A program made the position numbers and the translations under genes. Under the pieces are notes generated by a model. The model did no database searches, had not been told where the DNA came from, and saw nothing but the letters and a program-made list of their open reading frames with translations. A stretch of 64,000 nt of DNA from Pantoea sp. CCBC3-3-1 (lineage in GTDB: Bacteria; Pseudomonadota; Gammaproteobacteria; Enterobacterales; Enterobacteriaceae), in assembly GCF_007981265.1 (NCBI RefSeq), contig NZ_CP034363.1, forward strand, positions 2,170,001 through 2,234,000. Reading direction: 5' to 3'. Below are positions 49,460 through 57,909 of the stretch, piece by piece. Positions within the stretch are counted from its first letter, which is position 1; every line of letters starts with the position of its first letter.

Positions 49460-50656
49460 ATGATTATTAAACCACGCATTCGTGGCTTCATCTGTATTAC
49501 TGCCCATCCGGCAGGTTGCAAAGCTAACGTTGAAAAACAGATTGAGTATGTTACCCGCAATGGCAAAATTGCCAACGGCCCGAAAAAAGTGCTGGTGATC
49601 GGCGCGTCTACCGGTTACGGCCTGGCGGCACGTATCTCCGCTGCTTTCGGCTGCGAAGCCGACACGCTGGGCGTGTTCTTCGAGCGTCCGGGCGAAGAAA
49701 ACAAAACCGCCACGGCGGGCTGGTACAACTCTGCGGCATTTGAAGAGCTGGCTGAAGCAAAAGGCCTGTATGCCAAAAGCATCAACGGCGACGCTTACTC
49801 AGACGCCGTGAAGCAGAAGACCATTGAACTGATTAAACAGGATCTGGGTCAGGTTGATCTGGTGGTTTACAGCCTGGCCGCGCCACGCCGTACCCATCCG
49901 AAAACCGGTGAAGTGTTCAACTCCACCCTGAAGCCAGTCGGTAAAACGCTGACCACTCGCGGCCTGAATACCGATAAAGAAACCATCACCGACATCACGC
50001 TGGAGCCGGCTTCTCAGGAAGAAATCGACGGCACCGTCGCGGTAATGGGGGGTGAAGACTGGCAGATGTGGATCGACGATCTGAAAGCGGCCGGCGTGCT
50101 GGCTGACGGCGCAAAAACCACCGCCTTTACCTACCTGGGCGAGCAGATCACCCATGACATCTACTGGAACGGCTCCATTGGCGAAGCGAAAAAGGATCTG
50201 GACAAGCGTGTTCTGACCATTCGCGATACGCTGGCTGACAAAGGCGGCGACGCGCGCGTTTCCGTACTGAAAGCTGTGGTCACCCAGGCCAGCTCCGCTA
50301 TTCCGGTCATGCCGCTGTACCTGTCGCTGCTGTTTAAAGTGATGAAAGAGAAGGGTACTCACGAAGGCTGCATTGAGCAGGTTTACGGCCTGTTTAAAGA
50401 TAGCCTGTACGGCGCATCGCCAATTCTGGATGAGGTGGGCCGTCTGCGTGCCGACTATAAAGAGCTGGCACCGGAAGTGCAGGACGAAGTCACCAAATTG
50501 TGGCCGACCGTGACTGACGAAAACCTGAACGAGCTAACCGACTTCGTTGGCTACAAAACCGAGTTCATGCACCTGTTCGGCTTCGGTCTGAGCGGTGTGG
50601 ACTACGATGCCGACGTTAATCCAGATGTGAAAATTAAAAATCTGGTGCAGATGTAA
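49460..50656 (+). CDS. fabV: NADH-dependent trans-2-enoyl-ACP/CoA reductase FabV
   Basis: A 398-residue enzyme matching FabV in length and at its start ([20 protein letters not shown]). The nucleotide loop [16 protein letters not shown] (about residues 44-59) and [12 protein letters not shown] and the Tyr/Lys active-site region near [16 protein letters not shown] are present. It performs the last step of fatty-acid elongation; FabV enzymes are known for low sensitivity to triclosan. GAGG precedes the ATG, and an intrinsic terminator follows, so it is a single-gene unit. Confidence 0.96.
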   Translation: MIIKPRIRGFICITAHPAGCKANVEKQIEYVTRNGKIANGPKKVLVIGASTGYGLAARISAAFGCEADTLGVFFERPGEENKTATAGWYNSAAFEELAEAKGLYAKSINGDAYSDAVKQKTIELIKQDLGQVDLVVYSLAAPRRTHPKTGEVFNSTLKPVGKTLTTRGLNTDKETITDITLEPASQEEIDGTVAVMGGEDWQMWIDDLKAAGVLADGAKTTAFTYLGEQITHDIYWNGSIGEAKKDLDKRVLTIRDTLADKGGDARVSVLKAVVTQASSAIPVMPLYLSLLFKVMKEKGTHEGCIEQVYGLFKDSLYGASPILDEVGRLRADYKELAPEVQDEVTKLWPTVTDENLNELTDFVGYKTEFMHLFGFGLSGVDYDADVNPDVKIKNLVQM

Positions 50657-50659
50657 GTG

Positions 50660-50687
50660 AAAAGGGCGTCCTGCGGGACGCCTTTTT
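50660..50687 (+). terminator. Intrinsic terminator of fabV
   Basis: GGCGTCC pairs with GGACGCC around a TGCG loop, flanked by AAAA and a TTTTT tract, directly after the stop codon. Confidence 0.92.
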
Positions 50688-51384
50688 ATTTCCCGCCCCG
50701 ATAATCCTCCCGCGTCTTGTTAGATCAATCAGTTAACTTTGTTTAATAGATAAGCAAAGTTTTATTCAGGCAGTCGTTACCCGGACCTGATTTTAACGCT
50801 ACCAACGCAAAAAATTATTACGGTATTGCACTAATACATCACTCTGTCCTCGTAATCTCTTCTTAACTTTTTGAAAGTGATGAGTATTTTCTCAAATTAC
50901 TTTGAGGACGTTGGCGTAAACCAAGAAACGCTCGGCTTATCGATTAATTTTTCCCTGAATCGAGCCGCTTTTCGGGCCACCGGATGATAGGTGAATCATC
51001 AGTTTATTTAACAAAAGATCCCGTTAGATCAGTCTGTTATCTCCGAACTTCGGCATAAATTGCAAAGCAAGTTACGACATGTGATTAAATAATGAGCAAA
51101 TTCGATCTTATAGATCGAAAATCAGAATTGTACATAAAACACGCAGTGGGAGTAGGGTGCTGTTACAGGAGTAAAGATATTCATCGCGCTTTCAGGCTGT
51201 GAATACTCAACTTTTGCCGGAGCTGTTCATTTCAGCAGAAGTTATCTGCTTCTGCGCTGAAAATCAGGAAAGAGTAAATAACATCCGTACAGATTTGATT
51301 CGTGTTGATATTTAATGTCAGTTCGCGTTTACCTTTTCTGCAATCGCAGAACAGGTTAATCAATCATATGTTCTGGAGGTTTGT
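50688..51384. other. AT-rich 700-nt non-coding region
   Basis: No supported gene. It contains the palindrome at 51101-51119, two partly similar GTTAGATCARTCWGTTA stretches (near 50718 and 51022) and a bulged hairpin near 51231-51261. It marks the left edge of the AT-rich island and should hold the promoter of the gene at 51385. Confidence 0.7.
51101..51119. promoter_or_regulatory. Perfect 8-bp inverted repeat
   Basis: TTCGATCT, TAT, AGATCGAA. It lies 266 nt before the island's first gene and could be an operator; the binding protein is unknown. Confidence 0.5.
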
Positions 51385-52083
51385 ATGTCTGATACTTTAA
51401 TTACTATCACGCTGGTTAATAGTTCGAGTACGCCCAAGGACTTTTATTTTTTTCAGGAACCGGCAAAATATACCGGCGGTGCAGAAGTTTATTCAAACAG
51501 TTTATTGCACTGTGAGGTATCACCTTTAATCTCGCAGGGAACAAGGTATCAATTTCAGCTGAAACTTAAACACCATGCTGGAGTTCAGTCCCTGAAAAAT
51601 CCTGTCATGGTGGGCCAGCCTTCAGGCTACTATTCTGCTATCCAGGAAATTGGCCTGACGCCTGCTGATGGGACTAATACCAGTGCGACAATTATGTCCG
51701 CTCGTCCACTGGGACTGTCGATCCCAGCCGTGCCTGATGCAAGTCAGAACGTGCAGACTGGGGCATTCAGAATCATCGTGCCGGAATATGATTCTTCCCT
51801 GGAAACTTATTATGGTGGTTCAGCTGTAGAGTTAAGCGACGGCACAATTGTGCTTTCTAATTTCTCAACGCTGACGCCAAATAGTTATCTTGATTGTCAG
51901 CCGGTGTTAACTTTCTATGTGGCAATAGGCAGCTACGAATCAGGACAGGTGATGAATTTTACGGCTTCCTCAAGCGGAAATAGCGTTGGTGTTTGTGACG
52001 CTACCGGAGGTGATACTGATTTCTATGTAGAATATACGTCATCCGGAAACTTCGTTACAACCATCAAGCGTCGCCCTAACTGA
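51385..52083 (+). CDS. Unrecognised beta-rich protein
   Basis: A 232-residue protein that I do not recognise. A clear TGGAGG site precedes the ATG. No signal peptide or membrane span is visible. The sequence is rich in Ser, Thr, Gly and Tyr with alternating hydrophobic positions (ITITLVNSSS, FYFFQEP, VLTFYVAIGSYES), which suggests a beta-sandwich or lectin-like fold; only two or three cysteines are seen. It is the first gene of an AT-rich island and is followed by a large nested hairpin. It may be a cargo released by the membrane/lysozyme genes downstream, but this is speculation. Confidence 0.8.
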   Translation: MSDTLITITLVNSSSTPKDFYFFQEPAKYTGGAEVYSNSLLHCEVSPLISQGTRYQFQLKLKHHAGVQSLKNPVMVGQPSGYYSAIQEIGLTPADGTNTSATIMSARPLGLSIPAVPDASQNVQTGAFRIIVPEYDSSLETYYGGSAVELSDGTIVLSNFSTLTPNSYLDCQPVLTFYVAIGSYESGQVMNFTASSSGNSVGVCDATGGDTDFYVEYTSSGNFVTTIKRRPN

Positions 52084-52087
52084 TCCT

Positions 52088-52156
52088 GATAAAATTAATC
52101 AATCAGGCAATGTGTTAACAGCCTCATTGTAGGCTGTTAACATTATTAATTTTATC
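52088..52156 (+). terminator. Nested double-stem hairpin
   Basis: An outer 12-bp pair (GATAAAATTAAT with ATTAATTTTATC) encloses an inner 12-bp pair (TGTTAACAGCCT with AGGCTGTTAACA, loop CATTGT). The spacers are 13 nt on the left and 2 nt on the right. It begins 4 nt after the stop of the preceding gene. Confidence 0.85.
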
Positions 52157-52170
52157 ATATTTAATGATAA
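52152..52170 (+). promoter_or_regulatory. Competing hairpin next to a ribosome-binding site
   Basis: TTATCAT and ATGATAA pair around ATTTA. The left arm uses bases of the outer right arm of the nested hairpin, so both cannot form fully. The right arm abuts GGGAGG of the next gene. Confidence 0.6.
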
Positions 52171-52181
52171 CGGGAGGCGGC

Positions 52182-52685
52182 ATGCCTGTTTCGCCAGATT
52201 TTATTGTTAAACACATACGACCTTACGGTGAAGCGGCGTATGAAAAAATCTGTGAACCCAGGGGAGAAGGTTCATTGTACCGCTGGTTTATCGACAGGGA
52301 AATAGATCCCTGCCTTATTGATTCGGTCTTTTCAGCATGGAAAATAACCGCTGAACAAATAATTAATAAGGATAACTATAAATTTTTTATTTACTCAGCT
52401 TGCCTGGCAACAAAAACGGCATGGGAAAGGAAAAACGCTCGCCCTCATAATAATCAGGAAAGCCACAGCGTTTTTTTTATGACGGAAGAACTGATTAAAG
52501 AGCTTTCTTATAAAAGCAGTTTTTACAAAGGAGAGGAGTTTTTGTTTTTCCCTAACAAAGAAATTCCAGTAGTGATTAGTTTAGAACCTGATTTTAGTGA
52601 TGTAGAAATAAGGCTCAATGTTGAAGGGGTATCGTTACAGGTTGATGAAAAAGGGTATTGCCACCATTTACTCAGGATCCTTTAA
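52182..52685 (+). CDS. Unrecognised hypothetical protein
   Basis: A 167-residue protein with no family I recognise. I chose the ATG at 52182 because GGGAGG lies 5 nt before it; the frame opens six codons earlier. It has no signal or membrane segment and is a mix of helices (GEAAYEKICEPRGEGSLYRW, AWKITAEQIINK) and a C-terminal strand-rich part. Cys and His are scattered without a metal motif. It sits between the beta-rich protein and the membrane/GH19 pair, in AT-rich DNA unlike the rest of the window. Confidence 0.75.
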   Translation: MPVSPDFIVKHIRPYGEAAYEKICEPRGEGSLYRWFIDREIDPCLIDSVFSAWKITAEQIINKDNYKFFIYSACLATKTAWERKNARPHNNQESHSVFFMTEELIKELSYKSSFYKGEEFLFFPNKEIPVVISLEPDFSDVEIRLNVEGVSLQVDEKGYCHHLLRIL

Positions 52686-52729
52686 TCAAGCGTATCTGCA
52701 TGTCGCCTGTACAAGAATCAGATAGCTGA

Positions 52730-52751
52730 AAAGCCTGATGGTTCAGGCTTT
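52730..52751 (+). terminator. Hairpin before the membrane-protein gene
   Basis: AAAGCCTGA pairs exactly with TCAGGCTTT around TGGT. It has the shape of an intrinsic terminator and ends immediately before the GGAGGGG site of the next gene, so it may attenuate it. Confidence 0.7.
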
Positions 52752-52762
52752 CCGGAGGGGAT

Positions 52763-53269
52763 ATGAACGAACTGACGGCAACAAATGTATTACCTGCATT
52801 ACTGCTCTGCGGTCTGGCCGGAATGGTAGGGCAAGGAATGCGTGCTATTGTTGGGCTGAATAAAACGGGAGAGTTAGAACCGGGGAAAATAGCCCATCTT
52901 CCGTCATTTAACCTTGCTTATCTGAGTGTCACCTTGATGATCGGCTTTATAGCAGGATGCCTCAGTGGTCTGATCATTGGTATTGGCGACTTCATTAACC
53001 AGCTTGAGATAGATAAACTTTTCGCTGTGGTTTCTGCCGGTTATGCTGGTGTTGATTTTATCGAAGGCAGTTTTAACTTAATTATCAGGCAGCATTCTGA
53101 CAGTTCAGCGCCTGACCAGCCTTCAGTTACCTCTGAGGAAACTAACCGGCGTGAACCTACATTTCCTGCAAAACCAGGACTTCCTGAAAAAACACCAGAG
53201 TCAGCAGCCTTAAAAAAAAAACGGATGACCGGAAAAACATTTCGCTTGCCACGGTGCTTGAGCAGCTGA
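52763..53269 (+). CDS. Two-helix membrane protein with proline-rich tail, holin-like; frame joins the GH19 frame at a run of ten A
   Basis: A 168-residue product as read. Hydrophobic segments lie at about residues 8-30 (LPALLLCGLAGMVGQGM) and 54-75 (LSVTLMIGFIAGCLSGLIIGIG), with AVVSAGYAGVDFIEGSFN after them, then a Ser/Pro/Glu-rich linker from about 113. CCGGAGGGG precedes the ATG. In the linker the codons TTA-AAA-AAA-AAA (53210-53221) give an A-AAA-AAA slippery site; a -1 shift there leads straight into the GH19 frame and a 370-residue membrane-anchored enzyme. Without the shift, translation ends 16 codons later. I cannot tell a programmed shift from a mutation or base-call error in a homopolymer. 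Confidence 0.8.
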   Translation: MNELTATNVLPALLLCGLAGMVGQGMRAIVGLNKTGELEPGKIAHLPSFNLAYLSVTLMIGFIAGCLSGLIIGIGDFINQLEIDKLFAVVSAGYAGVDFIEGSFNLIIRQHSDSSAPDQPSVTSEETNRREPTFPAKPGLPEKTPESAALKKKRMTGKTFRLPRCLSS

Positions 53270-53874
53270 ACACCGGAATTAACTCTCGACTTTGGGGACC
53301 GGTGTTGGAGAAGGCCTTTGCCGATTTTAATTTTAATAACGATCGACGTAAAGCTGTAGCAATCGGACAGTTTATGGTAGAGGCAGAGGAGGATTTCAGC
53401 CGTCTGGAGGAGGATCTGAACTACAGTTCGGCAGAGAGAATCATGCAGGTTTTTGGATCGCATTTTAGTAATGAACAGGAAGCCGAAGCATTTTGCTTTC
53501 AGCCCGAAAAACTGGCAAATCGTGTTTACGCTAAGCGGCTGGGAAATGGCCCGGAAGATTCGGGTGAGGGCTATCTTTATCGCGGGCGAGGGCTGATACA
53601 GATCACCGGGAAAAATATGTATCAAAAGTTCGCCGACGCGACTAATAAAAATATTACTGATGCCGTTAATTTCTGCACCACGCCACAGGGCGCAGCGAAC
53701 TCCGCCTGCTGGTATTTTAAAGATACCGGATGCCTGGAGCTGGCTGATAAATGGGATCTGGATGGAATAACCAGACGAGTAAACGGTGGAGCAGAGCTTG
53801 ATATGAGTAAACGTGATAGTCAATGTGAAGCTGCACTGACGATACTTGAAAACGCTTCAGGTCATTCATGTTAA
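53254..53874 (+). CDS. GH19-family lysozyme/chitinase domain, probably expressed as a frameshift fusion
   Basis: About 206 residues from a GTG at 53254; the frame is open from 53188. No ribosome-binding site precedes the GTG, which supports expression by fusion to the preceding frame. The GH19 signature RLEEDLNYSSAERIMQVF and GYLYRGRGLIQITGKNMY are clear, as is the late NSACWYF. GH19 endolysins cut peptidoglycan or chitin. At the place where this family usually has His-Glu before the NYS motif the sequence reads VEAEEDF, so the main catalytic residue may be altered. It is probably periplasmic and tethered through the upstream membrane part. Confidence 0.85.
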   Translation: MLEQLNTGINSRLWGPVLEKAFADFNFNNDRRKAVAIGQFMVEAEEDFSRLEEDLNYSSAERIMQVFGSHFSNEQEAEAFCFQPEKLANRVYAKRLGNGPEDSGEGYLYRGRGLIQITGKNMYQKFADATNKNITDAVNFCTTPQGAANSACWYFKDTGCLELADKWDLDGITRRVNGGAELDMSKRDSQCEAALTILENASGHSC

Positions 53875-53962
53875 CAATATAGCGGACAGCGGGAGGTAGA
53901 AATTCATTAAAGACATTTCAAATTTACCCATTATCTTTATAACATTACCGAAGAGGTTTGCC

Positions 53963-54319
53963 ATGAAAAACATTAATCGCTTCAAAGTTATTATCATGTT
54001 GGTGCTTCTCGCACAAGTCCCTGCATCTTTTGCTGCAACGTTGGAACTGGATGCGACTTGTGCACATTACACCAATTTTAATACAACGGCAGGTCAGACG
54101 CTGACCAAATCAGGTAAATCAAATAATGGCACTACGGCTTATATATGGATCAATGGTACCAATACAGGTTTCAGGATCCCTTCGGGCGTCTCTTCCTGTA
54201 ATTATCAGGCAAATGGCAATACCACTTTCTGTTTTCATAATTCGACTAACCCTAATGTTGGCACTCAGGTAAGCGTGACCAATGACCATCTTGTTTCTAA
54301 TGCCTGTCAGGCATTCTGA
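53963..54319 (+). CDS. Small secreted protein, unknown family
   Basis: A 118-residue protein with a Sec signal (MKNINRFKVIIMLVLLAQVP, cut likely after FAA or SFA) and GAGG before the ATG. The mature part of about 94 residues is Asn/Thr/Ser-rich and has four cysteines (CAHY, SCNY, FCFH, ACQAF) that could form two disulfides. I recognise no family. It is the last gene of the AT-rich island. Confidence 0.8.
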   Translation: MKNINRFKVIIMLVLLAQVPASFAATLELDATCAHYTNFNTTAGQTLTKSGKSNNGTTAYIWINGTNTGFRIPSGVSSCNYQANGNTTFCFHNSTNPNVGTQVSVTNDHLVSNACQAF

Positions 54320-54660
54320 TTAAGCCAGCACTTCCAGGGGATTGTCACGTTGTGAAGCATGCCTGGCTCCACGACACGTTACGCCACTTCTCTATACCCG
54401 GCTATCAGCTGTAAGGATGGTCGGGTCTCAATCATTTACGTCATCAGGTCGGATAAAATAAAAGGTGGCGACCCGGCAAAAAATTCGCCCAATATTTGTG
54501 AGTGAAGTCAGCAAACTATTCATTCTAATCTAGTCTTAACAAATGAAGCTCTCCCGAGTCTGACCGTCATTCGTTCTTTGAAGTTAACGCCTGGCCGGGT
54601 AGCTGCCTGGCAGCAGAACGTTTGCGGTATCGCTCACTCCCGAACATAACGGAGAAACCC
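54320..54660. other. Region upstream of crtE
   Basis: 341 nt without a supported gene. It must hold the promoter of the carotenoid operon, but I could not pick a convincing -35/-10 pair. It marks the return from AT-rich to GC-rich sequence. Confidence 0.6.
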
Positions 54661-55578
54661 GTGACAGTAACGATTTCAGCCAATGTCGACCCCTTACTGA
54701 GTCAGGAAAGCGAACTGCGCAGGCTGCGTGACGCAGTCAACCAGCGTCTGTCCCAACTTTTACCGGTGGGCAGCGAACGAGATCGGATAAGTGAAGCGAT
54801 GCGGGAAGGCACGCTCGCGCCCGGTAAACGCATTCGGCCCTTGCTGTTAATGCTGGCCGCCGGTGATTTAGGCTGCGACAGAAATCATCCCGGCCTGCTG
54901 GATCTGGCCTGTGCCGTCGAGATGACGCATGCGGCCTCGCTGATGCTGGATGATATTCCCTGCATGGACGATGCGGCGCTACGGCGGGGTAGACCGACCA
55001 TCCACCGGCAATTTGGCCAGGACGTGGCGATTCTGGCGGCGGTTGCGCTGCTGAGCAACGCCTTTGGCGTGGTGGCGGGCGCGGCGGGATTGTCGGATAC
55101 CTGCCGCACTCAGGCCGTCGCTGAACTCTCTGCGGCGGTCGGTTTACAGGGGCTGGTTCAGGGGCAATTCCGGGATCTGCGCGAGGGTAACGCTGCCCGC
55201 AGCGCCGAAGCCATTGCCGATACCAATGAGTTGAAAACCAGCGTGCTGTTTAACGCCACCTTGCAAATGGCCGCGCTGGCAGCGAATGCCTCACCAGCGG
55301 TGAAGAGCAAACTGAACTGCTTTGCCCGCGAGCTGGGTCAGGCGTTTCAGCTACTGGACGACCTGGCCGACGGACACAGCGGCACCGGTAAGGATACGAA
55401 TAAAGACGAGGGCAAATCTACGCTGGTGGCGCTGCTAGGCGCTGAAGCGGTGCGGCAACGCCTGCGCGAACACCTGCACAGCGCCGACCAGCATTTCTCA
55501 TGGGCCTGTCAGCAGGGCCTGGCGACAAGGCAGTTTATGCAAACGTGGTTCAGTCAGCAGCTGGCAACGTTTAGTTAA
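54661..55578 (+). CDS. crtE: Geranylgeranyl diphosphate synthase
   Basis: A 305-residue prenyltransferase. The first Asp-rich motif is DDIPCMDD (about residue 92) in the form DDxxxxD typical of bacterial GGPP synthases, preceded by [17 protein letters not shown]. The second Asp-rich motif is in [10 protein letters not shown] use the GTG at 54661, after ACGGAGAA; it gives a length close to other Pantoea CrtE. It condenses FPP with IPP to C20 GGPP, the first committed step for the pigment, and heads the operon. Confidence 0.95.
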   Translation: MTVTISANVDPLLSQESELRRLRDAVNQRLSQLLPVGSERDRISEAMREGTLAPGKRIRPLLLMLAAGDLGCDRNHPGLLDLACAVEMTHAASLMLDDIPCMDDAALRRGRPTIHRQFGQDVAILAAVALLSNAFGVVAGAAGLSDTCRTQAVAELSAAVGLQGLVQGQFRDLREGNAARSAEAIADTNELKTSVLFNATLQMAALAANASPAVKSKLNCFARELGQAFQLLDDLADGHSGTGKDTNKDEGKSTLVALLGAEAVRQRLREHLHSADQHFSWACQQGLATRQFMQTWFSQQLATFS

Positions 55579-55618
55579 CCTTGAAGGGCATTCCGGCTTT
55601 GCTTTTAATGGAGAGTTA

Positions 55619-56662
55619 ATGAAGGACGCAAACCTTATCCAGCGTAAAAACGACCATCTGGACATCGTGCTGAACCCCTCTCGCGCTGTCCATTCCGCCC
55701 GCACGGGATTTGAAAACTGGCACTTTGAACACTGTGCGTTGCCCGAGCTGGATCTTGACAGCATCGACCTTCACAGCACTCTTTTTGGACGAGCCCTTAA
55801 AGCACCGCTATTGATCAGTTCGATGACCGGCGGGGCCGCTCGCGCCAGACATATTAATCGTCATCTTGCTGAAACAGCGCAGCTGCTGGGCCTGGCAATG
55901 GGCGTTGGATCGCAGCGCGTGGCGCTGGAAAGCAGCGGGCAGGAAGGATTGAATCGCGAACTGCGTGATATCGCGCCCGATATTCCCCTGCTGGCGAACC
56001 TCGGCGCGGCCCAGATCAAAGGCTCTCGCGGGCTGGATTATGCGCGGCGTGCGGTTGAAATGATCGATGCGGATGCGTTGATTATCCACCTTAACCCACT
56101 TCAGGAAGCGCTACAGAAGGATGGCGACCGCGACTGGCGCGGCGTTCTTGCTGCTATCAGCCAACTGACTGCAACGCTGGAGGTGCCGGTTGTGGTGAAA
56201 GAGGTGGGAGCAGGCCTTTCTTGCGCCGTCGGCCAACGGCTGGCCGGGGCAGGCGTAGCAATGCTGGACGTGGCGGGCGCAGGCGGCACCAGCTGGGCTG
56301 CGGTTGAGGGTGAGCGGGCCAGCGATCCGCGGCTGCGCGCCGTGGCAATGGCTTTTGCCAACTGGGGAATTCCCTGTGCCCAGGCGCTGCGCGACCTGCA
56401 TCATTCACTGCCCACAATGCCGCTGATCGCTTCTGGCGGTATCAAAGACGGTATTGACGTTGCCAAGGCGCTCTGTCTGGGCGCCGATTTGGTGGGTCAG
56501 GCGGCCGCCGTGCTGCACAGCGCGAATACCTCTGCGCAGGCTGTCACCGATCACTTCCAGACGATCATCGAGCAGCTGCGCATTGCCTGTTTCTGTACCG
56601 GCAGCAGCAACCTTAGCGAACTTCGTCAGGCTCCGCTGCGCTACAGCGGAGCGAATGCATGA
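55619..56662 (+). CDS. fni: Type 2 isopentenyl-diphosphate isomerase (FMN-dependent)
   Basis: A 347-residue TIM-barrel isomerase unrelated to E. coli Idi. [10 protein letters not shown] near the start, ISSMTGG (about residue 67), GVGSQR and the GAGGTSW segment are hallmark type 2 sequences for FMN and substrate binding. It interconverts IPP and DMAPP, feeding CrtE. Presence between crtE and crtX is typical of several Pantoea clusters. Its stop overlaps the crtX start (ATGA). Confidence 0.95.
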   Translation: MKDANLIQRKNDHLDIVLNPSRAVHSARTGFENWHFEHCALPELDLDSIDLHSTLFGRALKAPLLISSMTGGAARARHINRHLAETAQLLGLAMGVGSQRVALESSGQEGLNRELRDIAPDIPLLANLGAAQIKGSRGLDYARRAVEMIDADALIIHLNPLQEALQKDGDRDWRGVLAAISQLTATLEVPVVVKEVGAGLSCAVGQRLAGAGVAMLDVAGAGGTSWAAVEGERASDPRLRAVAMAFANWGIPCAQALRDLHHSLPTMPLIASGGIKDGIDVAKALCLGADLVGQAAAVLHSANTSAQAVTDHFQTIIEQLRIACFCTGSSNLSELRQAPLRYSGANA

Positions 56663-57909
56663 GCCATTTCGCGGTGATCACGCCGCCGCTCTACAGTCAT
56701 TTACATGCGATGCAGGCGCTGGCGCAGGTGCTGATTGCCCGCGGACATCGGATCACTTTTATTCAGCCCGCTTCTGCGGGTGCAACGTCCCTTGAGCGGG
56801 ATATCGCCGTGCACTACGTCGGCGTGGCCGCCGCCGATCTGGCGGGCAGGCCAGGTGAGATTTCTTTGTTCAGCCTGATCGGTCAAATGTCCCGTACCAC
56901 CGAAATGCTGTGTCGGGAACTGCCCGGCGCACTGAACGCGCTGAAGGTGGATGGGCTAATTGTCGATCAGATGGAAGCGGCGGGCGGGTTGGTGGCCGAC
57001 GCGTTAGGACTGCCTTTTGTCTCGGTAGCCTGCGCGCTGCCGGTTAACCGTGAAACCGGCCTGCCGCTGCCGGTGATGCCGTTTGACTACGCAACCGACA
57101 AGCGCGCGCTGAAGCTTTACGATACCAGCAGCCGGGTTTACGACTGGCTGATGCGCAGCCACGATCGGGTGATTGCCCGCAACGCGGCGAAATTTGGCCT
57201 GACGCCGCGGAAAAGCCTGGATCAGTGCCTGTCGCCGCTGGCGCAAATCAGCCAAACCGTGCCGCTGCTGGATTTTCCCCGCCAGGCGTTGCCAGCCTGT
57301 TTCCACCACGTCGGGCCGCTGCGGAGCCAGAAAGCGGGCAGCGCGAAAAGCGCATGGCCCGTTTCACCGTCGCGTCCTTTTGTATTCGCCTCGCTGGGAA
57401 CGCTACAGGGCCATCGGTTTGGGCTGTTCAAAACTATTGCTCACGCCTGCCGCAGCCTTGATGTGCAGCTATTAATCGCCCATTGCGGCGGTCTGAATGC
57501 CCACCAGGCCGATGTACTGCTGGCCAGCGGCGCGAACTGGGTGACCGATTTTGCCGATCAGCCACAGGTGCTACAGCAGGCACAGGCCGTTATCACGCAC
57601 GGTGGGTTGAATACGGTGGTGGATGCGGTAAATAGCGCCACGCCCATTCTTGCGGTGCCAATTGCCTTCGATCAGCCCGGCGTGGCTGCCCGCGTCGCGT
57701 GGAACGGCCTTGGCCGCCGGGTCTGCCGTTTTGCCACCAGCAGCACGATGGCGAAAAATTTAAGCCTGTTGCTGAGCGATGACGGCTACCCACGCCGTCT
57801 CGCCGCTGCCCGCCAACAGCTACAACAGGCGGGCGGCGCGCTGCGTGCTGCGGATATTATCGAACAGGCATTTAAAACCCAGCCCGCAAGGCTTGAGGCG
57901 GCGGGATGA
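56659..57909 (+). CDS. crtX: Zeaxanthin glucosyltransferase
   Basis: A 416-residue GT-B enzyme, slightly shorter than other CrtX. It begins [22 protein letters not shown] and has the C-terminal nucleotide-sugar region [23 protein letters not shown] with the HGG and acceptor residues of the family. It adds glucose from UDP-glucose to zeaxanthin hydroxyls, making mono- and diglucosides. Start and stop both overlap neighbours by ATGA, so it is translationally coupled. Confidence 0.95.
   Translation: MSHFAVITPPLYSHLHAMQALAQVLIARGHRITFIQPASAGATSLERDIAVHYVGVAAADLAGRPGEISLFSLIGQMSRTTEMLCRELPGALNALKVDGLIVDQMEAAGGLVADALGLPFVSVACALPVNRETGLPLPVMPFDYATDKRALKLYDTSSRVYDWLMRSHDRVIARNAAKFGLTPRKSLDQCLSPLAQISQTVPLLDFPRQALPACFHHVGPLRSQKAGSAKSAWPVSPSRPFVFASLGTLQGHRFGLFKTIAHACRSLDVQLLIAHCGGLNAHQADVLLASGANWVTDFADQPQVLQQAQAVITHGGLNTVVDAVNSATPILAVPIAFDQPGVAARVAWNGLGRRVCRFATSSTMAKNLSLLLSDDGYPRRLAAARQQLQQAGGALRAADIIEQAFKTQPARLEAAG

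Noticed and set aside
49460..50656. fabV as a self-resistance gene of the peptide cluster
   Set aside because: It is 14 kb from the cluster, has its own terminator, and herbicolin-type peptides are not known to me to target enoyl reductase.
53041..53823. 260-codon open frame on the - strand
   Set aside because: Antisense to the membrane protein and GH19 frames, whose sense reading gives a clear GH19 signature.
51385..54319. Prophage remnant
   Set aside because: A holin-like and a lysozyme-like gene are present, but there is no integrase, capsid, tail or attachment repeat in view.
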